Assembly (NCBI GenBank): GCA_003696955.1
Contig: RFGU01000052.1
Location: 1 to 42,371 of the forward strand
Direction: 5' to 3'
DNA: 42,371 nucleotides
DNA from: Deltaproteobacteria bacterium
GTDB lineage: Bacteria; Myxococcota_A; Polyangia; Nannocystales; Nannocystaceae
The position numbers and the translations under genes are program-made. Numbering within the stretch: position 1 is the stretch's first letter; every line of letters starts with the position of its first letter. This document shows, one piece after another, positions 18,479 through 25,391 of this stretch. The notes beneath the pieces are model-generated. The model saw only the letters and a list, made by a program, of their open reading frames with translations. It was not told where the DNA came from and made no database searches.

Positions 18479-20022
18479 TGGCTGAACGGCTCCTCGAGTC
18501 CGAGCTTGGCGATGACGTCGAACCGCGTGGGGCGGCTTCGGGAAATGTCCACCACACTGATCGTCGCCTCGAGGGAGTTCGACACGTAGACCACCTCCCG
18601 CGCCTCGTCGACGGCGACGGCATGGGGGCCCGCACCCACGAGCGTTTCCGACACCACCTGCATCGAGTCGAGATCGACGACGAAGAGGTGCGCCGAACGG
18701 AAACAGGTGACGAACGCCAGACGATCGATGCCGTCGTCGTGGATGGCCAGGGTCGTCGGCTGCTGGCACAGCTCCACGGGCGGCCCCGCCGGGACGTTCG
18801 CGGGCACGCCATCGTCGTCGAGGGAGGTATCCACGGACAACAGCGCCCCCGGCTGGGTCTGGACCGCAACGAGCCGGTCCCCTCGCACGTCCGCGAAGGC
18901 GATGTCCCCGAGGAAGGCGCCGCCGAACGACGCCCCCGGATCGAGGCCGCCGGGGGAGAAGTACGACAGCGCGCGTAGTCCCGTTGCTGCGCCGATCTCC
19001 TCCGGGGCGAGGGGCGTCACCGTGAACATGGCGATGCGGGGGGCATAGCGCAGGGCCGCGTACACCACCGGCCGCTCGCAACCCTTGGACAGGGCCGGCA
19101 CGTTGGGCTCCGGATCGGCCGGGCCGAGGGGGCCTTGGCCCGCCTCGAAACACGGCCGCAGGGCCAGACCGATGCCCCCGGACGCCGTGTTGCCCGTATC
19201 CAGCACGAAAAGCTGCTCGACGATCCGGGGCTTGCGATCCGCATCGCCGAGGTCGATGCGCGTCAGGGCGCCCCCGGTGGCATGGGCCACGAACGCGTAG
19301 CGGTAGTCCGGCCCTTCCGCCACCAACACGTTGAACGGCTCCCGCGCAAGGCGCGGCTCGTCGGGATCGTCGAGCACGTGGGTCAGGCGGTGTTCGTCGC
19401 CACACGGCGCCGGGCCACCGTGGGCCGCGTCCGGGTCCTGGGCGCACTCCAATCGGATCCCCTCCGCGCCCTCGACGACGTCCACGTAGACGATGGAGGG
19501 ATCGCCGCGCACGGGCACCCACAGGCGCCGGCGCCCCGTGGCAACGTCCCCGTCGGGCTCGAGGGACACCGCCACCCGCGCCGCGAAGTGGCCGACGCGC
19601 ACGGCATCGACCACGAAGGGGGCTTCCTCGCACTCGACCACCTGGGGCGCCTGGGCCAGATGGCGGCACGGGTAGGTCGCATCCACGGGTGCACCCGGCG
19701 GCTGCACGCATCGTCCGACATCCTCGCGGCAGTACGGATCCGGAGCGTCGAGCGCGGGGTCGTACCACGCGTCCCAGAAGGCCCGCAGATCCACGGCCAC
19801 GACGGTGCTGCCGGCGTAGGCCCGGTCGCTGTTGGCGTTGGTCACGAAGAGGTAGCGGGGCGCCCCTTGGGGATCGCCCGGATCGGGTTTCGGGTCGAGG
19901 GCCAGGCCCACGGGGAAGAAGAGCCCGTCCGAAGGCGGCGCGATGCCCACGCTAGGGCTTTCGCAACCGGCGCACAGGCCGAGTCCGAAGACTGCGGCCG
20001 CCATGGTGGTCCGGGGCGACAC
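18475..20022 (-). CDS. Beta-propeller (YVTN-like) putative lipoprotein
   Basis: About 515 residues, exported. After a short n-region the hydrophobic stretch AAAVFGLGLCAGC gives Cys 20 as the lipidation site, although a Cys sits at the -3 position, which makes the lipobox imperfect. The body has repeated 'VVVDLDS...V.AGPHAVAVDEAREVVYVSN' blades of the YVTN/NHL kind, clearest in the last 60 residues, plus several Cys pairs. I chose the GTG at 20022 because it follows a GGTAGG ribosome site and gives a compact signal peptide; a GTG at 20055 and an ATG at 20004 are alternatives. It follows recO by 41 bases and overlaps the large lipoprotein by 4, so the two lipoproteins probably work together at the cell surface. 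Confidence 0.82.
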   Translation of the reverse strand: MSPRTTMAAAVFGLGLCAGCESPSVGIAPPSDGLFFPVGLALDPKPDPGDPQGAPRYLFVTNANSDRAYAGSTVVAVDLRAFWDAWYDPALDAPDPYCREDVGRCVQPPGAPVDATYPCRHLAQAPQVVECEEAPFVVDAVRVGHFAARVAVSLEPDGDVATGRRRLWVPVRGDPSIVYVDVVEGAEGIRLECAQDPDAAHGGPAPCGDEHRLTHVLDDPDEPRLAREPFNVLVAEGPDYRYAFVAHATGGALTRIDLGDADRKPRIVEQLFVLDTGNTASGGIGLALRPCFEAGQGPLGPADPEPNVPALSKGCERPVVYAALRYAPRIAMFTVTPLAPEEIGAATGLRALSYFSPGGLDPGASFGGAFLGDIAFADVRGDRLVAVQTQPGALLSVDTSLDDDGVPANVPAGPPVELCQQPTTLAIHDDGIDRLAFVTCFRSAHLFVVDLDSMQVVSETLVGAGPHAVAVDEAREVVYVSNSLEATISVVDISRSRPTRFDVIAKLGLEEPFSQ

Positions 20023-20063
20023 GGCGGCAGAACCTACCAAAAAAGCTGTCTTCACGCCGTCGG

Positions 20064-20891
20064 CTACGCCTTGCGGGGCACGGTCTCGTCACGCGAGCCC
20101 GCCGCCCGCCCGGGGCCGCCGCCGGCCGGGTCGCGCAGGAGGTCGCGTAGGACCGACAGGGAGCGCAAGGGGCGTCGTAGGTGCGGCGCCAGGGCACGTT
20201 GCAGGAATCCACGGACGAAGCGCAGCGTCGCGGCATCGAGTTCGGGTCCGCGTCCCTCGCCGCTCCAGGCCGCGAAGCTGCCCACGGCGGCCAACACCTC
20301 GGCAGGGACCCCGGCACCTCCCGTGGCATGGTCGCGACACAGGGCCCCGCCCCGCTCCCACGCGAACGAGACGTTCTCCGCGTCCGTGGCTGCGCCGCAG
20401 ACGGCGCAGCGGTCGAGGGCCGGCATGGCGCCGAGGCGTCGCAAGAGGACGATTTCGTACCAACGTAGGATCGGAACCGCCGCACCCGTCGGATCGTCGA
20501 GAACGTGCACGGCTCGAACGAGGGCATCGAAGACCTCGGGATCCGGATCGCCCTCTGCGAGGAGGGCGTCGGTCAGCTCGGCCACGTAACCCCGGCACGC
20601 AAACGCACGCAGCTCCCGCGAAAGTGCCGGAGCGTCCTTCGACGGCACGAAGGCATGCAGCCGCCCCAGCCCCCCCGGCACGAGGGCGACCCGGGCCCGG
20701 CCCCGACCGCCCACGGCGAGCCCACCTGCGAACCGTCGGGTGCTGCGCCGGGCCATGCGCGCCGCACACCGAACGCGCCCGAGGGTCCGACCGAACAAGG
20801 TCACGAGCAGGTCGGCCTCGCCCAGCGGGGCGGTGCGCAATACGACGGCTTCGTCCTCGACCTCGGGCCGTCGCCGTCCGCCGCGCGCCAC
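20064..20891 (-). CDS. recO: DNA repair protein RecO
   Basis: 275 residues. RecO loads RecA on SSB-coated DNA with RecR in gap repair. The N-terminal OB-fold start (EAVVLRTAPLGEADLLVTLFGRTLGRV) is typical, followed by the helical region (VLDDPTGAAVPILRWYEIVLLRRLGAMPALDRC) and the zinc-binding CAVCG...CRDH part. The GTG start at 20891 has a strong GGAGG site 8-9 bases upstream that lies inside the end of mgtE, whose stop is only 4 bases away, so the two are coupled. The C-terminal tail is Gly/Arg-rich and looks disordered. Confidence 0.93.
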   Translation of the reverse strand: MARGGRRRPEVEDEAVVLRTAPLGEADLLVTLFGRTLGRVRCAARMARRSTRRFAGGLAVGGRGRARVALVPGGLGRLHAFVPSKDAPALSRELRAFACRGYVAELTDALLAEGDPDPEVFDALVRAVHVLDDPTGAAVPILRWYEIVLLRRLGAMPALDRCAVCGAATDAENVSFAWERGGALCRDHATGGAGVPAEVLAAVGSFAAWSGEGRGPELDAATLRFVRGFLQRALAPHLRRPLRSLSVLRDLLRDPAGGGPGRAAGSRDETVPRKA

Positions 20892-20895
20892 CGTT

Positions 20896-22269
20896 TCACC
20901 CTCCGAGCCCGAGCAACCAACGCGCGAACGCGAAGTACATGAGCAGCCCCGCCACGTCCACGGTCGTCGTCACGAACGGGCCGGTGGCCACCGCGGGATC
21001 CACGTCGAGGCGATGGAGCAGGAGCGGCACACCGGCGCCGACGGCCGCCGCCAGGGTCATGGACCCGAGCATCCCGAGGGCGATGACGGCCGCAAGGTGC
21101 CATGGGTCGCTCGTCGACCCGCCGAGCACCACGGCCACGGCCCCCACGACCAGGCCGTAGATGAACCCCATGGCCGCCCCCAGGAACATCTCGCGCAGGA
21201 CCACCTGCCACAACCGGTCCGTCCCGATGTACCCGACGGCCAGACCTCGCACGACGATGGTCGCGCTCTGGGTCCCCACGTTGCCCCCCATGCCCGCCAC
21301 GACCGGCATGAAGAACGCCAGGGCGGGCATCTGGTCGAGCTCGTGCTCGAACTGGGCCAGGTTTACGGCCGCGAACAAGCCGCCGAGGGCGGCGGCGGAC
21401 AGCCACCTGCTGCGCACCTTGACCGCCGTCCGGAGCGACTGCGCCTCGACCAACTCCTCGCCGGCGCCGGCCATCTTGAGGATGTCCTCCGTGGCCTCCT
21501 CACGCATGACGTCGAGGATGTCGTCCACGTCGATGCGCCCGAGCAGCCGGTAGTGCTCGTCCACGACGGGTACGCTGACCAGGTCGTAGCGTCCCACCAC
21601 GTCGGCAACCTCCTCCTGGTCCATGTCGGCCCGCACGGCCACCACGTCCCGGTCCATGACGTCCTCGACCTTGGTCTCGGGATCGTGGGTCACGAGGTCG
21701 TGCAGGGCGATCTGCCCGATGAGCTTGCCGTCCGCCTCGACCACGTACACGTAGAAACTCGACTCCGGAACCTCCGGCGCCGACCGCAACATGGTCAGGA
21801 CGTCACCGATGGTCGCATCCGGCGTGCACCGGAAGACCTCCGGCGACATGATGCCGCCCGCCGTGTTCTCGTCGTAGGCGAGCAGGTCCTGCAGTTCGTC
21901 GGCGTCCTCGGCGTCGAGCCGCGAGAGGATCTCCTCGAGTTGCTCGGGATCGAGACGCCCGAGGATGTCGACGGCGTCGTCCGCCTCGAGTTCGTCGAGC
22001 AACCGCGCCGCCTCGTCCGGCGCGAGGCGCTCGACCACGTCGGCGGCCGCTTCGTAGCGCATGGCCTCGAGCACCTCGGCCCGCCGACTCGGCTCGACGT
22101 ACTGCAACAGGGCCAGCCGCTCGTCGGACGGCAGGTTGTCGAGGCGGCCGGCGATCTGCACCGGATCCAGCCGCGCAAGGATCTGCCGCAGGCGCCGCCC
22201 GTCCCGGGCTTCGAGGGCGTCGCCGAGCAGGTCGTGTTTTCGGGTGCGGACCACCTTGCGCCGCAGCAT
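20896..22269 (-). CDS. mgtE: Magnesium transporter/channel MgtE
   Basis: 457 residues from ATG 22269. Order: helical N domain (about 1-130, acidic repeats LRQILARLDP..., ADVVERLAPDEAARLLDELEADDAVDIL), two CBS domains (about 135-265) that sense Mg2+, a plug helix, and a five-helix transmembrane domain (about 285-457) with the pore motif PVVAGMGGNVGTQ. Conducts Mg2+ into the cell, closing when internal Mg2+ is high. The frame is open to a TTG at 22293 and a GTG at 22278; ATG was chosen for lack of a clear ribosome site at any of them. It lies after the RodZ-like gene (69-base gap) and 4 bases before recO. Confidence 0.93.
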   Translation of the reverse strand: MLRRKVVRTRKHDLLGDALEARDGRRLRQILARLDPVQIAGRLDNLPSDERLALLQYVEPSRRAEVLEAMRYEAAADVVERLAPDEAARLLDELEADDAVDILGRLDPEQLEEILSRLDAEDADELQDLLAYDENTAGGIMSPEVFRCTPDATIGDVLTMLRSAPEVPESSFYVYVVEADGKLIGQIALHDLVTHDPETKVEDVMDRDVVAVRADMDQEEVADVVGRYDLVSVPVVDEHYRLLGRIDVDDILDVMREEATEDILKMAGAGEELVEAQSLRTAVKVRSRWLSAAALGGLFAAVNLAQFEHELDQMPALAFFMPVVAGMGGNVGTQSATIVVRGLAVGYIGTDRLWQVVLREMFLGAAMGFIYGLVVGAVAVVLGGSTSDPWHLAAVIALGMLGSMTLAAAVGAGVPLLLHRLDVDPAVATGPFVTTTVDVAGLLMYFAFARWLLGLGG

Positions 22270-22309
22270 ACGCGCCACCGCTCTCGGGTCCAACGCGAAC
22301 GAATCGTAG

Positions 22310-22329
22310 GCCGACGGGCGCTCGTCGGC
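22310..22329. other. 7-bp GC hairpin in the gap between RodZ-like gene and mgtE
   Basis: Arms 22310-22316 and 22323-22329 pair perfectly around a 6-base loop, 9 bases beyond the stop of the RodZ-like gene. No T-run. Could attenuate or process transcripts before mgtE. I see no similarity to the magnesium-sensing M-box riboswitch, and the gap is far too short to hold one. Confidence 0.3.
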
Positions 22330-22338
22330 GACGGTCGG

Positions 22339-22851
22339 CTAGCGGCTACCGGCCCCGAGTTGGAAGGCCGCGGACACGACCACGAGCACGAAGAGCACGA
22401 CCACGGCCCACAGGGCGAGATTGGCGGTTTCGAGGCGCCACTTCGCCGTCGCCCATGCACCGGAGGGGCGGGCCGGGGGCCGAGCCGTCACCTGGGGCGG
22501 CCCCCCAGGGGACGGGGCCGCGTCGCCCTCGGCCGGCGGCGTGCTCGCCGCCCGGCTGTTCCAGTCCTCGAAGGGCTCGACGAGGTGCTCGGCCTCGACA
22601 CCGAGGGCCCGTGCGCAGCACCGCAAGAAGCCCTTGACGAACACCGGCCCGGGCAGCGCGTCGAACTCGTCGGCCTCGATGTGCCGCAAGCTGGACACCG
22701 GGATCTTCGTCGCCGCCGCGAGCTGCTCGAGGCTCAGTCCCCGCCGCGTCCGCAACTCTCGCACGAGCTGCCCGGGCGACCTGCCGGCTGCCTCCGGCGG
22801 GTCGTCGGGAACGGGCGCAATCACGCGCAAACGGCCGGTGTCGGCGCGCAT
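22339..22851 (-). CDS. RodZ-like membrane-anchored helix-turn-helix protein
   Basis: 170 residues. Residues about 27-90 form the Xre-type HTH of the RodZ/HTH_25 family, with the tell-tale end LPGPVFVKGFLRCCARALGVE. A Pro/Ala/Ser-rich linker (100-130) leads to one transmembrane helix (144-164) and a tail of only six residues. True RodZ carries a periplasmic beta domain (DUF4115) after the helix; it is missing here, so this is a short form. The HTH of RodZ binds MreB, so a role in cell shape or polar localisation is possible but unproven. Start: ATG 22851, which immediately follows a 12-bp hairpin; the GTG at 22872 lies at the loop edge inside that hairpin and would add seven residues. Confidence 0.78.
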   Translation of the reverse strand: MRADTGRLRVIAPVPDDPPEAAGRSPGQLVRELRTRRGLSLEQLAAATKIPVSSLRHIEADEFDALPGPVFVKGFLRCCARALGVEAEHLVEPFEDWNSRAASTPPAEGDAAPSPGGPPQVTARPPARPSGAWATAKWRLETANLALWAVVVLFVLVVVSAAFQLGAGSR

Positions 22852-22882
22852 CGGCCCGGCAGTTTCCCCCACTGCCGGGCCG
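22852..22882 (-). promoter_or_regulatory. Perfect 12-bp hairpin abutting the RodZ-like start codon
   Basis: 22852-22863 and 22871-22882 are perfectly complementary around a 7-base loop. On the leftward mRNA the loop reads GGGGGAA, the only ribosome-site-like sequence before the ATG, and the 3' arm ends directly at that ATG. The structure also lies 37 bases after the vWA gene stop, so it may double as a transcription terminator, though there is no T-run. Confidence 0.5.
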
Positions 22883-22919
22883 GCGGCAAGTCACGCAACC
22901 GCGCAAAACGCGCCACTCG

Positions 22920-24071
22920 TTATCCTTCCGGGCACGCGAAGGTCACCTGGGCCGTCTGGGAGGTCTTGAGCTGCTCGCAGGCCGACCCGCACAAGGTGAT
23001 CTCCTCGAAGGGCTTGGACCAGGTCCACCCCGGCAAGCCGTTGCAGTCGTCGACCTCCGGCCACTTAGTGCCGCCCACGCGCACCTCGACGAAGTCGGGG
23101 TCCGTCGCCGGCTCGGGCAACTCGAGGGTGCACGGGATCGCGTCGTGGACGATCTGCTCGAAGGCGGCCGCCACCGCATCGCCGTCGCTGACGTCGAAGA
23201 AGTCGTAGGTCCCGCCGGACGAGGTGCCGCCGGCCTTGGCCCAGGCATCGAGATCCTGCTTGGCGTTGGCGTTGTTCGGGTCGAACGCAAATCCCATGAC
23301 GTACGTCGAGATGCCGTCGGCCAACGCCGCGGCGATGCGCTGCTCGACGCCCGAGGCACCGTTGCCGCAGGTGGGCAGACCGTCGGTGACGAGCACCATG
23401 GCCTGGGGTCTTTCGTCGGCCGCACCGAGGAGGTGGTTCGCCATGAGGTCGATGGCCGCCTCGGTGGGCGTGCCGCCCCCGGGCAGGGCGTCGGGGGCCG
23501 GGACGACGGACATGATGGTCGCGGCATCGTGGGCTCCCACGGCCAGATTGATCTGGTCTACGCCGCAGTTGCCGTCCTGGGGGAAGTAGAGCACGCCGTA
23601 GTCCACGACGTCGGCCGTGTCGCCGACGAGGGTCTCGACGGCGCCGTAGAGGGCTGCCCAGCGCGAGACCTGTGCTCCCTCGTAGGTCGTCGAGACCTGC
23701 ATGCTCCCCGAGCCGTCGAGCACGAGCCCCACCTGCGGCCGCGGCGGCGTGACGTCGAAGTCGACCGGGTCGCACGTCGGCGGCGCTCCGCTCTCGCCCT
23801 CGTTGCCGACGTCGAAGAGCACGTCGGTGCCGGGCATGCCCCCCGAGTCGCCACCGGCGGTTCCGGTGCCGCCTTCGCCACCGGTGGCCTGGCCGCCGGT
23901 GCTCTCGCCGCCGGTGCCACCACCGGCGGTCCCATCGCCGCCACCCGCGGAATCGGCGGTCGTGGCCGTATCGAGGTTGCCGAGGGAGCCGCCGGAGCGG
24001 TCGGCGTCGCTGCACGCTCCGAGCGCAACGGCCAGGGAGAACACGTACGTGGAGCAGGTCATCCGGGTCAT
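22920..24071 (-). CDS. von Willebrand factor A lipoprotein
   Basis: 383 residues. Lipoprotein signal peptide with A-L-G-A-C (Cys 20), then a Gly/Thr/Ser-rich linker (about 26-82), then a vWA domain (about 112-300). The metal-ion adhesion site is complete: D119-G-S-G-S123, Thr in GGGTPT (198-203) and D230 in VLVTDG. After it comes a Cys-containing C-terminal region (CTLELPEPATDPDFVEV...). Likely a surface protein that binds a partner through Mg2+. The start at 24071 has a strong GGAAGGA ribosome site; the frame is open further up but lacks a signal peptide there. It is the first gene of the leftward series. Confidence 0.88.
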   Translation of the reverse strand: MTRMTCSTYVFSLAVALGACSDADRSGGSLGNLDTATTADSAGGGDGTAGGGTGGESTGGQATGGEGGTGTAGGDSGGMPGTDVLFDVGNEGESGAPPTCDPVDFDVTPPRPQVGLVLDGSGSMQVSTTYEGAQVSRWAALYGAVETLVGDTADVVDYGVLYFPQDGNCGVDQINLAVGAHDAATIMSVVPAPDALPGGGTPTEAAIDLMANHLLGAADERPQAMVLVTDGLPTCGNGASGVEQRIAAALADGISTYVMGFAFDPNNANAKQDLDAWAKAGGTSSGGTYDFFDVSDGDAVAAAFEQIVHDAIPCTLELPEPATDPDFVEVRVGGTKWPEVDDCNGLPGWTWSKPFEEITLCGSACEQLKTSQTAQVTFACPEG

Positions 24072-24085
24072 GGCTGGTCCTTCCG

Positions 24086-24103
24086 AAAAGGGGGTTCGCC
24101 CCC
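24086..24103 (-). terminator. Short G5-C5 hairpin followed by T4 in the vWA leader
   Basis: On the leftward strand GGGGG (24103-24099), loop CGAA, CCCCC (24094-24090) and TTTT (24089-24086) lie 15 bases before the vWA start codon, just ahead of its ribosome site. It could be a backup terminator for the upstream lipoprotein gene or an attenuator/insulator in the vWA leader. Short but entirely GC. Confidence 0.4.
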
Positions 24104-24112
24104 CTAGGTCGG

Positions 24113-24124
24113 CCGTGGCCACGG
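24113..24124. promoter_or_regulatory. 12-base perfect palindrome upstream of the vWA gene
   Basis: CCGTGGCCACGG is a perfect palindrome lying between the terminator at 24146-24177 and the vWA leader, where its promoter must be if the terminator works. A possible operator for a dimeric regulator; such palindromes also arise by chance in GC-rich DNA. Confidence 0.25.
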
Positions 24125-24145
24125 ACCCGTGCACGCGGTCGGACG

Positions 24146-24177
24146 AAAAAAAGCGAGACGCTCTTTGCGCCCCGCTT
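24146..24177 (-). terminator. Intrinsic terminator of the Gly/Thr/Ser-linker lipoprotein gene
   Basis: Leftward transcript: an 11-bp stem (24177-24167 with 24161-24151; two G-T wobbles, the rest Watson-Crick) with a 5-base AAAGA loop, followed at once by a run of seven T counting the last two stem bases (24152-24146). It lies 24 bases after the stop at 24201. It is the clearest intrinsic terminator in the window and separates that gene from the vWA series. Confidence 0.85.
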
Positions 24178-24200
24178 CCTTCGAGCCGTCGACAGCCAGC

Positions 24201-25280
24201 CTACTGCGGCGGCGGCAGCACGTCGGCCGCCAGACGGAAGATGAGGAACTGGTGGTCGGGGTTCCCGCCGCCCCCGGGCCACAGGAAGGGGGACTGGTTG
24301 GGCCAGACGATGTTCGCCGGGTCCCAGTTGAACCACATCCACCGGGCCTCGGCCGGCATCAGGTTCTGGCACACCAGGGGAAACTCGTTGCCCGGTTGGG
24401 GGCCTCCGTTGTAGGGCGTCGTGTTGTCCTCGCCCACGGCGAGGGCCCCAAGGGACGTGCCGACGGTGTCCACCCAGCCGCCGCTCGACGTGTTGGGATC
24501 CAGGTTGCCTTCGTTGCACGCCACGATCATCTGGTCGATCAACGTCTGCGACGGGCCGCCGCTGCCAGGGCTGAAGTTCATCCCGGTGGCGCAGACCTCC
24601 CAGTTGCCGTCCCCGGTGAAGACGTCCTCACCGAACATCCCGTCGCCGGTGCGGTGGAAGCGGCCGATGACCCCCTGGGTCACGGCGGAGTCCGCCCAGG
24701 CGATGATGTACAGGTGGGTGGCGTTGTCGGCCTCGCTGCCGGGAACCAGATAGGTCTCCGGGCCGTCGCCGCAGTTGAAGATCTCCCCGGCCGTGAAGTT
24801 CTCGACGCCGCCCCAGTAGTTGAAGATCATGGAGTCGGTGCCGTACCCGAAGCCGTAGGCGTTGTCGGCGGTGATCACGACCTCGATGTCCGTCGCAACG
24901 CCCCCTGTGGTGCCGCTGCCGCCGGTCGAGCCGCCCGTGCCGGACGTCCCCGCCGTCCCGCCCGTGCCGGTCGTGCCCCCGGAGGCGGAGCCGCCGGTGG
25001 AGCCGGAACCCGTGGTGCCGGTACCGCCGGTCGTCGCGCCGGTGCTGCCCCCGGTCGAACCCGACGATCCGCCCGATCCGCTGGCGGTGCCGGCGGTCGT
25101 GCCCGTACCCGTCGTGCCCGTGCCCGTCGAGGAACCCTGTGTCGCCGTCCCGGTGGCCGTCGTGGCCGTGTCGGTCCCCGCGCCCGTCGTGCCCGTGCCA
25201 CCGTCGTCCCCGCACCCGGCGGCCACGAGGAGGCCGGAGAGCAGTGTCGTCCAACGAAGTCGAGAAACGCAGCGTCGCAT
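24201..25280 (-). CDS. Lipoprotein with long Gly/Thr/Ser linker, function unknown
   Basis: 359 residues. Signal peptide MRRCVSRLRW plus TTLLSGLLVAAGC, lipid Cys 23. Residues about 25-125 are almost only Gly, Thr and Ser (GTGTTGTGT..., GGSTGGS...), a stalk-like linker. Residues about 130-359 form a compact domain rich in aromatic residues (ADNAYGFGYG, FNYWGGVENF, YIIAWADS, WMWFNWDP) with few Cys; I do not recognise the family. The layout suggests a domain held out from the cell surface on a flexible stalk. ATG 25280 is preferred; an ATG at 25292 and a TTG at 25316 are alternatives with no better ribosome site. Divergent from the MYXO-CTERM gene (111-base gap, no clear promoter boxes) and followed by a strong terminator. 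Confidence 0.8.
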   Translation of the reverse strand: MRRCVSRLRWTTLLSGLLVAAGCGDDGGTGTTGAGTDTATTATGTATQGSSTGTGTTGTGTTAGTASGSGGSSGSTGGSTGATTGGTGTTGSGSTGGSASGGTTGTGGTAGTSGTGGSTGGSGTTGGVATDIEVVITADNAYGFGYGTDSMIFNYWGGVENFTAGEIFNCGDGPETYLVPGSEADNATHLYIIAWADSAVTQGVIGRFHRTGDGMFGEDVFTGDGNWEVCATGMNFSPGSGGPSQTLIDQMIVACNEGNLDPNTSSGGWVDTVGTSLGALAVGEDNTTPYNGGPQPGNEFPLVCQNLMPAEARWMWFNWDPANIVWPNQSPFLWPGGGGNPDHQFLIFRLAADVLPPPQ

Positions 25281-25391
25281 GGCGGCGAGCATGGGCTTGC
25301 GCACTCGGCGCCGCAAGTGGGGACCTGTTGCAAACGGCCCGCTGCACCCATGCGGTTCTCCATCTGCCGCAGGTACGGTAGGAATACGAGC

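Noticed and set aside
20040..20063. T6 run after recO as an intrinsic terminator
   Set aside because: No stable stem precedes the T-run on the leftward strand, and the next gene starts inside this stretch.
24860..25210. Repetitive Gly/Thr/Ser-coding DNA considered as a CRISPR or satellite array
   Set aside because: Units are short, irregular and in frame with a lipoprotein linker; no spacers of even length.
24129..25391. N-terminal extension of the MYXO-CTERM gene by about 420 codons
   Set aside because: It is antisense to the Gly/Thr/Ser-linker lipoprotein gene, is low-complexity, and would bury the signal peptide that starts at 25392.
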